Origin: Scytonema sp. UIC 10036 | Lineage (GTDB): Bacteria > Cyanobacteriota > Cyanobacteriia > Cyanobacteriales > Nostocaceae | Direction: 5' to 3' | Length of the DNA stretch: 64,000 bases | NCBI RefSeq assembly: GCF_009725235.1 | Contig: NZ_WJFC01000012.1 | Span: 1-64,000 of the forward strand | Shown here: positions 59,042 through 64,000 of the stretch, one piece after another | Layout: every line of letters begins with the position of its first letter | Position numbering within the stretch: position 1 is the stretch's first letter | Made by a program: the position numbers and the translations under genes | The notes under the pieces: model-generated | The model's database searches: none | What the model saw: only the letters and a program-made list of their open reading frames with translations | Told to the model about the DNA's origin: nothing

Positions 59042-61816
59042 ATGGTATTACGTCATTTCTTCACCAGAATATACAGAAGGCGCTCTCTTTTCCTCGCAGC
59101 CTTATTATTTACCCTCTCAACAATTTCACCTGTTATTGCCAAAGTTTCTTCACCCATCTCTATTGTCCAATCTCAGCAAGATGCCAAACAGCTTACCAAA
59201 AAAGCGAGTGAATTATACCGCCATGGCAAGTTTGAGGAATCCGCAATGATGTGGGAACAAATAGCAAATATTTTTGCGGCTCAAAAAGATAGCTTAAACC
59301 AAGCAATGGCGTTGAGTAATCTTTCTTTGATTTATCAACAATTGGGTCAATGGAGTAAAGCTGAAAAAATACTTCAAGACAGCTTAGCTATCCTAAAAAA
59401 TCAACCACAAAGCCAGGAAAAATTTAAAATTTATGCCCAAACTTTGGATATTCAAGGAAACTTACAAAGCGAAGTAGGACAATCGGCAGATGCGTTGAAA
59501 TCTTGGCAAGAAGCTACGAAAGTATACAGCACAATAGATGAGCCAGAAAAGTTAGCTCAAAGCCAAATTAATCAGGCTCAAGCAATGCAGGATATGGGGC
59601 TTTATAGCCGTTCTTGCAATACTTTACTACAAGTATTAAGTCAAGAAATTGAGATTCAAAATTGTCAAAAACTAAGAGAACTCACTCAAGTAGAATTAGC
59701 GAAAAAGCTGGAAAAAGTCAGCAATAATCAATATCCCATACACATACTAGTGGGATTGAGAAGCCTTGGTGAACTGTTGCGATTACAAGGTCAGCCAGAG
59801 TTAGCGGAAACTACTTTAATGTCAAGTATAAATTTGGCACAAAAACTGAATTCTCCTTTGGAAGAGGCTGCTGTGTATCTTAGTTTAGGCAATAGTTTAA
59901 GAGATATAGCAAAAGGCAAAACAGCTCGCGGCGAAGTACAGGATTATGAACAAAAAGCACTCTCCTACTATAATAAGGTAGTCGCTTTATCTCCACCGCT
60001 TATCACACGACAGCAAGCACAACTCAATCAACTGAATTTATTGTTGAAATTTGAGGAATTTCCACAAGCAGAACAATTATGGCGATCGCTCGAGCCTCAG
60101 ATAACGAGCTTACCTCCCAGTCGTGCAGGTGTCTACCTTCAAATCAACTTTGCTCATAACTTTGTTGAGCTAGCACAAAAAGATTTCTTCACAAAAGCTA
60201 ATTTCCAACTTCCAACTTTAAACAAAGTCAATGGAGTCTTATCAAGAGCATCTGAACAAGCCAGAAGTTTGGGAGACAAAAGAGCCGAAGCTTATGCATT
60301 AGGTTATCGTGGCAATTTGTATATGGCTAACCCAATACAAAATTTGCTTCAAGCTGAAGAATTGACAAAGCAAGCTCTGCGTATTAGTTCAACTTTTGAT
60401 TCTCCAGACATATCTTACCAGTTTTTCTGGCAGTTAGGACAGATACGCAGACAAAAAGGAGATATTAAAGATGCGATCGCAGCTTATACTAAAGCTTATG
60501 ACGCTCTGCAATCATTACGTAACGATCTGGTTGCACTCAATCCAGAAGTCCAATTTTCTTTTCAAAACACTGTAGAACCAGTCTATCGTGAGTTAGTCGA
60601 GTTAGACTTAGAATACGCAAAATCTTTAAAAGATGTGGGGAAAAATCGGGAAAGTCAAGAATTTTTAGTTCAAGCCCGTAACGTCATAGAATCATTACAA
60701 CTGGCTGAACTCAACAACTTTTTTAGAGAAGCTTGTGTAGAGGAAAAGCCCAAACAAATTGATAGCATAGATCGGACAGCAGCAGTTGTTTATACAATTG
60801 TGTTAAAAAACAGATTAGAGGTTATTCTTAGCTTACCCAATCGAGAACAATCAACTCTCAGCTTTCATACACAGCAGTTTAAGCCGGGTGAATTTGAGGA
60901 CACTGTAGACAAGGTACAACGTTCTCTCACAGATCCCAATAGTATCGAATCAGATTGGCGAATATACTACAAAAAGTTGTATGACTGGCTGATTCAACCT
61001 ATAGAGACGGAATTGAAAAACTCTAAAGTCACAACTTTAGCTTTTGTATTGGATGCAGAGTTGCGAAACCTCCCGATGAGTATCCTTTATGATGGCGAGC
61101 AGTATCTGGTACAAAAGTATGCGATCGCCCTAACGCCCGGTTTACAACTCGTCGATCCAAAACCAATTACAAAAGTTAATTTAAAAGTCTTCACCGCCGG
61201 ACTCAGCAAAATCCGAGAGGACTTCGAGCCACATAGAGACTTTAAGCCATTAAACTATGTGGAACGCGAACTAGAACAAATCAAGAAAATTGGCCTCTCA
61301 GACCGATTGATTCTCAACGAGAAATTCACTAGCACACAAATCAAAAAAGAAATTTTTGCTTCTCGTGTTCCTCCCCTAGTTCATTTAGCCACTCATGGTG
61401 AGTTTAGCTCTAAAGCGAGCGAGACATTTATTCTTGCTTGGGATGAACGTATCAGTGTTAAACGCTTAGGTGACTTATTGCGAGACGATCGGTTATATCA
61501 GAGTAAACCTATCGAGTTATTAGTTCTTAGTGCTTGTGCAACAGCAAGTGGAGACAAACGGGCTGCTTTAGGACTAGCAGGAGTCGCAGTACGCTCTGGC
61601 GCTCGCAGTACCATAGCAACATTGTGGCCTGTTGTAGATGAAACCACAACACAGATTATGGGTGAATTTTACAGCCAGTTAGAACAAGCTAAGAAGATAA
61701 ATTTCAGTAAAGCTCAAGCCCTGAGAAAAGCACAATTAGCTTTTATTGAGAAATACGAAAAGTACAGGCATCCTCACTTTTGGGCACCTTTTGTTCTAGT
61801 TGGAAACTGGCAATGA
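59042..61816 (+). CDS. exported TPR-CHAT protein, copy 2
   Basis: This 924-residue paralogue of the protein at 44883 has a signal sequence (RIYRRRSLFLAALLFTLSTISPVIA, to about 34), then TPR repeats, then a CHAT domain with His785 in VHLATHGEFSS and Cys832 in LLVLSACATASGD; it ends HPHFWAPFVLVGNWQ. The start codon is preceded directly by CCAAAATCTAAAATCTAAAA-type heptamer repeats, so there is no normal ribosome-binding site. It is only 48 bp from tpsA copy 3 and likely co-transcribed. The signal peptide and both catalytic residues are kept in both copies, which argues for selected, active, exported proteins. Confidence 0.93.
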   Translation: MVLRHFFTRIYRRRSLFLAALLFTLSTISPVIAKVSSPISIVQSQQDAKQLTKKASELYRHGKFEESAMMWEQIANIFAAQKDSLNQAMALSNLSLIYQQLGQWSKAEKILQDSLAILKNQPQSQEKFKIYAQTLDIQGNLQSEVGQSADALKSWQEATKVYSTIDEPEKLAQSQINQAQAMQDMGLYSRSCNTLLQVLSQEIEIQNCQKLRELTQVELAKKLEKVSNNQYPIHILVGLRSLGELLRLQGQPELAETTLMSSINLAQKLNSPLEEAAVYLSLGNSLRDIAKGKTARGEVQDYEQKALSYYNKVVALSPPLITRQQAQLNQLNLLLKFEEFPQAEQLWRSLEPQITSLPPSRAGVYLQINFAHNFVELAQKDFFTKANFQLPTLNKVNGVLSRASEQARSLGDKRAEAYALGYRGNLYMANPIQNLLQAEELTKQALRISSTFDSPDISYQFFWQLGQIRRQKGDIKDAIAAYTKAYDALQSLRNDLVALNPEVQFSFQNTVEPVYRELVELDLEYAKSLKDVGKNRESQEFLVQARNVIESLQLAELNNFFREACVEEKPKQIDSIDRTAAVVYTIVLKNRLEVILSLPNREQSTLSFHTQQFKPGEFEDTVDKVQRSLTDPNSIESDWRIYYKKLYDWLIQPIETELKNSKVTTLAFVLDAELRNLPMSILYDGEQYLVQKYAIALTPGLQLVDPKPITKVNLKVFTAGLSKIREDFEPHRDFKPLNYVERELEQIKKIGLSDRLILNEKFTSTQIKKEIFASRVPPLVHLATHGEFSSKASETFILAWDERISVKRLGDLLRDDRLYQSKPIELLVLSACATASGDKRAALGLAGVAVRSGARSTIATLWPVVDETTTQIMGEFYSQLEQAKKINFSKAQALRKAQLAFIEKYEKYRHPHFWAPFVLVGNWQ

Positions 61817-61983
61817 GCAATTGTGAGACAACAACGATAAATTGGCAAAATTGTGACTCGATCGTTGTCAGTGCTGATTGTCCCAAATTGAAGCTCCGCC
61901 TCAAGTTTTTGACTGTGGGAGGCGGAGCCACAGGAACGAGCAGAAACCGGGTTTTTGCTCCGGGCGATCTGAACAGACTTTGC

Positions 61984-62571
61984 TTAAAATCCAGGTGGAA
62001 GAAGCACTCGATCGATTTCAACAATGACACCATTCTGTGCTTCGAGCGACGGTGGTTTACCAGTAGCATTATTTAGCTTGATCGTACCGTTTGCCTCATC
62101 GACAGTTACTTTGACCTTGTGACCTTCTAACAAAGTTTGTATTTCCTTACCATGTAAGTTTTCATCAGAGATTACCCCTGAAACTAAATGATATTTCAGC
62201 ACTTTCAGTCGATTTTCTGGCTTGTTGTACCGCTGATACACATCTCTAGGTAGAGCCTTAAAAGCTTCATTGGTTGGAGCTAGAACTGTGAAACGACCAT
62301 TCTTAAGGGTTTTAAGAAGTTGAGCTTTGTTCAATTCATAGACAAGATCGGTAAATTTCCCTTCTTGACTCAGGGTATCAGCAATGTTTTTTTGAGAGTT
62401 ACGGTAGGGATAGTTACGATAAGCAGAAGGTTGGAAAAGAGCCGATGGAGGATAAAATTTAGCCAAGACAGGAACACAGATGGTGGTACTGATACCAGCA
62501 ATTGCGATCGCGAAGGTAAACTTCTTCAACCAATTTTTAGGAATTGGGGTCTTTGAATTTTGAGGAAGCAT
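61984..62571 (-). CDS. exported fasciclin (FAS1) domain protein, copy 2
   Basis: This protein of about 195 residues has a signal peptide (FAIAIAGISTTICVPVLA) and one FAS1 domain: NIADTLSQEGKFTDLVYEL, FTVLAPTNEAFKALP, VLKYHLVSGVI, IKLNNATGKP and the end VIVEIDRVLLPPGF. It is a close paralogue of the gene at 51311-51895 and holds the same position, convergent with the end of a CHAT gene. The start at 62571 matches the paralogue. It is a possible adhesion partner of the TpsA proteins, inferred from co-location in both copies of the locus. Confidence 0.9.
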   Translation of the reverse strand: MLPQNSKTPIPKNWLKKFTFAIAIAGISTTICVPVLAKFYPPSALFQPSAYRNYPYRNSQKNIADTLSQEGKFTDLVYELNKAQLLKTLKNGRFTVLAPTNEAFKALPRDVYQRYNKPENRLKVLKYHLVSGVISDENLHGKEIQTLLEGHKVKVTVDEANGTIKLNNATGKPPSLEAQNGVIVEIDRVLLPPGF

Positions 62572-62885
62572 AAAGCGAGCACCTTTGATGTAAACGAATA
62601 AATACTTTTTCAACTTATAGTTAAGATGAAAACTTTTGCCTTTACAAAATTTTGATTCTGTGCATTATAATCCCCTTTATTGACGGGGAGTTGTTCCCAC
62701 TATATATATATCAATTAAAAACTCATGAATTACGCATCTTTAAAAAACTTTTGAAAGCTATAGCAGTCCTCGGTGAGTTCGACGAAGCACTCATCAGACT
62801 TCACCCCGAACCCCACGTTGTCTCGGTTAAAAGTATCAGTACGCCTGTTCCCTGTTAAGCGTTCCTCGTTCTCTTTTTTTAAGAA
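62572..62885. other. intergenic, no gene seen
   Basis: A/T-rich with an ATATATATAT run near 62703. A 68-codon plus-strand frame here (62652-62858) has no protein-like features and is disregarded. Confidence 0.5.
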
Positions 62886-64000
62886 TTATTTCAACTTCTG
62901 TAATTGTTCGCGGGGAAAACCTAATTCAACTGCTTTGTCATAAGACTCGCGAGCTTCTTGAGTTCTCATTAAAATCTCTAAGACATAACCTCGATTAGCC
63001 CAAATATACGGGTTCTTTGGTTCTAGCTCTTTGGCTCTGTTAAAAGCATCTAGCGCATCACTGTATCGTTGTAGCTCTAGTAGTGCTAGTCCTTTGCTTT
63101 GCCAAGCAGGGGAAAAATCATTTCTCAAGTCAATGACTCTGTTAAAAGAGTCTAATGCTCCTTGATGATCTTTAAAGGATTGCGCCAGTACAATTCCTCG
63201 ATTATACCAAACTTGATAATCTTGCGGACGGAGCTTGCTGGCTCGTTCGAAAGCAGAAAGGGCTTCTTCACGTTTTTCTGCACCCATAGAAAAAAGTACG
63301 TTGCCCATACCAAGTAAAGCTTCATAAAAATTTGGATCGATTTCCAGTGCTTTTTGATAAGAAGCCAATGCATCTTTAGGGCGATTTAACTTTAGTAAAA
63401 CAGTCCCTTGGTCAGTCCAAGCAATTAAATTTTGTGGTTTTCTTTTAAGCAAAAGGTTGTAAGATGCTAACGCTTCTATATAATGTTCTCTGGCAACTTG
63501 TGGTCCCTGTACCTGTTCTGTAGCCAAACCTACTTCGTACCAAATTTTCGGATCGTCAGGTCTAATTTGCCTGAGTTGATTGAAGGAATCCGATGCTTCC
63601 TTATACTTTTGCATCCCCATATAAGCTAAGCCTTTACCACTCCAAGATTCAGCATCTTTAGAGTCAATTTCCAGGGCTTTTTCGTGCATATCTAAGGCTT
63701 CTTTATACCTACGTAATTTGTAGAGAACCTTACCTTTATTATTTAGGACTTTTACATTCTTGGGTTGTAAAGACAGGGCTTTATCATACGATCCCAAGGC
63801 TCCTGAATCACGTCCTAAGCTTAAAAGAACATCACCTCGACCTTTCCAACCTTCAACAGAATCAGGTTTCATTGCGATAAGGTTTTCAAAGTGTTCTAGA
63901 GCAGCTTCTGGTTGACGCATATCCAGTAACTGATTACCTCGATACGCGTAATAAAAGGGTCGGATAAACGGATTAATTAATTCTAAAGTGACTGCAATAA
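62886..64000 (-). CDS. Ser/Thr kinase-TPR protein, C-terminal part (runs off the window)
   Basis: The frame is open through the right edge of the window. Just before the TPRs it reads LINPFIRPFYYAYRGNQLLD, matching the post-membrane segment of the kinase at 35350-37443 (LIHPFIRPFYYLYQGNRLLD), so the missing N-terminal part very likely contains a kinase domain and membrane helix. About 360 residues are visible, with at least nine TPR units (for example GWKGRGDVLLSLGRDSGALGSY). It ends FPREQLQKLK, similar to the other kinase. A methionine at 63920 is only an internal residue. It sits beyond fasciclin copy 2 and may belong to a third copy of the locus. Confidence 0.88.
   Translation of the reverse strand, partial: IAVTLELINPFIRPFYYAYRGNQLLDMRQPEAALEHFENLIAMKPDSVEGWKGRGDVLLSLGRDSGALGSYDKALSLQPKNVKVLNNKGKVLYKLRRYKEALDMHEKALEIDSKDAESWSGKGLAYMGMQKYKEASDSFNQLRQIRPDDPKIWYEVGLATEQVQGPQVAREHYIEALASYNLLLKRKPQNLIAWTDQGTVLLKLNRPKDALASYQKALEIDPNFYEALLGMGNVLFSMGAEKREEALSAFERASKLRPQDYQVWYNRGIVLAQSFKDHQGALDSFNRVIDLRNDFSPAWQSKGLALLELQRYSDALDAFNRAKELEPKNPYIWANRGYVLEILMRTQEARESYDKAVELGFPREQLQKLK

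Noticed and set aside
62652..62858. 68-codon frame between fasciclin copy 2 and the last kinase
   Set aside because: No ribosome-binding site, no homology pattern, and it lies in A/T-rich spacer.
1..64000. tRNA, rRNA or riboswitch genes
   Set aside because: No cloverleaf-type sequence with a T-loop GGTTCGAATCC-like motif, no rRNA stretch and no recognisable riboswitch core was seen by eye; a covariance-model scan would be decisive.

Overview
The window looks like a chromosomal segment of a filamentous, probably heterocyst-forming cyanobacterium (Nostocales-like). Indicators are the pipX-pipY-sepF-proC block, a xisI gene, frequent GCGATCGC (HIP1) octamers, many tandem heptanucleotide repeats in intergenic DNA (GCTAATT, GCCATTA, TGACAAA and TTTTGGA types), and an abundance of CHAT, fasciclin and two-partner-secretion genes. 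The genus cannot be fixed from the sequence alone. I saw no rRNA, tRNA or CRISPR array.

Region 1 (1-4.5 kb) is a worn patch. It holds the 3' part of a small secreted-protein gene cut by the window edge, an unrecognised 252-aa gene with two decayed paralogues beside it, a GT2 glycosyltransferase whose 3' end is duplicated 582 bp away, and a sulfotransferase-like gene.

Region 2 (4.5-11.9 kb) is core genome on the minus strand: a Ski2-like helicase, proC, sepF, pipY, pipX (the last two overlapping by 4 bp) and a pabB/trpE-type gene whose coding sequence carries a heptamer tandem repeat.

Region 3 (12-22.9 kb) is a cell-surface sugar cluster (rfbC, rfbD, long-type rfbA, two glycosyltransferases). 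It is interrupted by three minus-strand paralogues built from about 40-residue FYR...HFQNYGL.EGR repeats plus PPC domains, one of them ending in a CAP domain. All three share a conserved motif 44-49 bp upstream of the start codon.

Region 4 (22.9-29.7 kb) holds a DeoR regulator divergent from a Cof-type HAD phosphatase, an Rpn-type nuclease, an L,D-transpeptidase, a photolyase/cryptochrome split into two genes in swapped order, an IS1182-like transposase relic and a small secreted protein.

Region 5 (29.7-35.3 kb) is a possible defence or DNA-processing island: a 5'-truncated PD-(D/E)XK gene, an AAA ATPase whose downstream partner is reduced to a 7-codon stub by a palindromic element, a RecQ helicase-phosphoribosyltransferase fusion next to a DprA/SLOG gene, and a xisI gene bracketed by inverted copies of an interspersed repeat.

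Region 6 (35.3-64 kb) is the most striking part: a duplicated locus with the plan kinase-TPR (minus) / TpsB-TpsA-CHAT (plus) / fasciclin (minus). Copy 1 also carries an extra inverted TpsA and a TpsA tail pseudogene, and its TpsB has a frameshifted last beta-strand. In copy 2 the kinase is reduced to an N-terminal relic. A further kinase-TPR gene runs off the right edge. Together these genes look like an exoprotein display system with an exported caspase-like (CHAT) partner and Ser/Thr-kinase control. The linkage is seen in the sequence; the functional connection is inferred.
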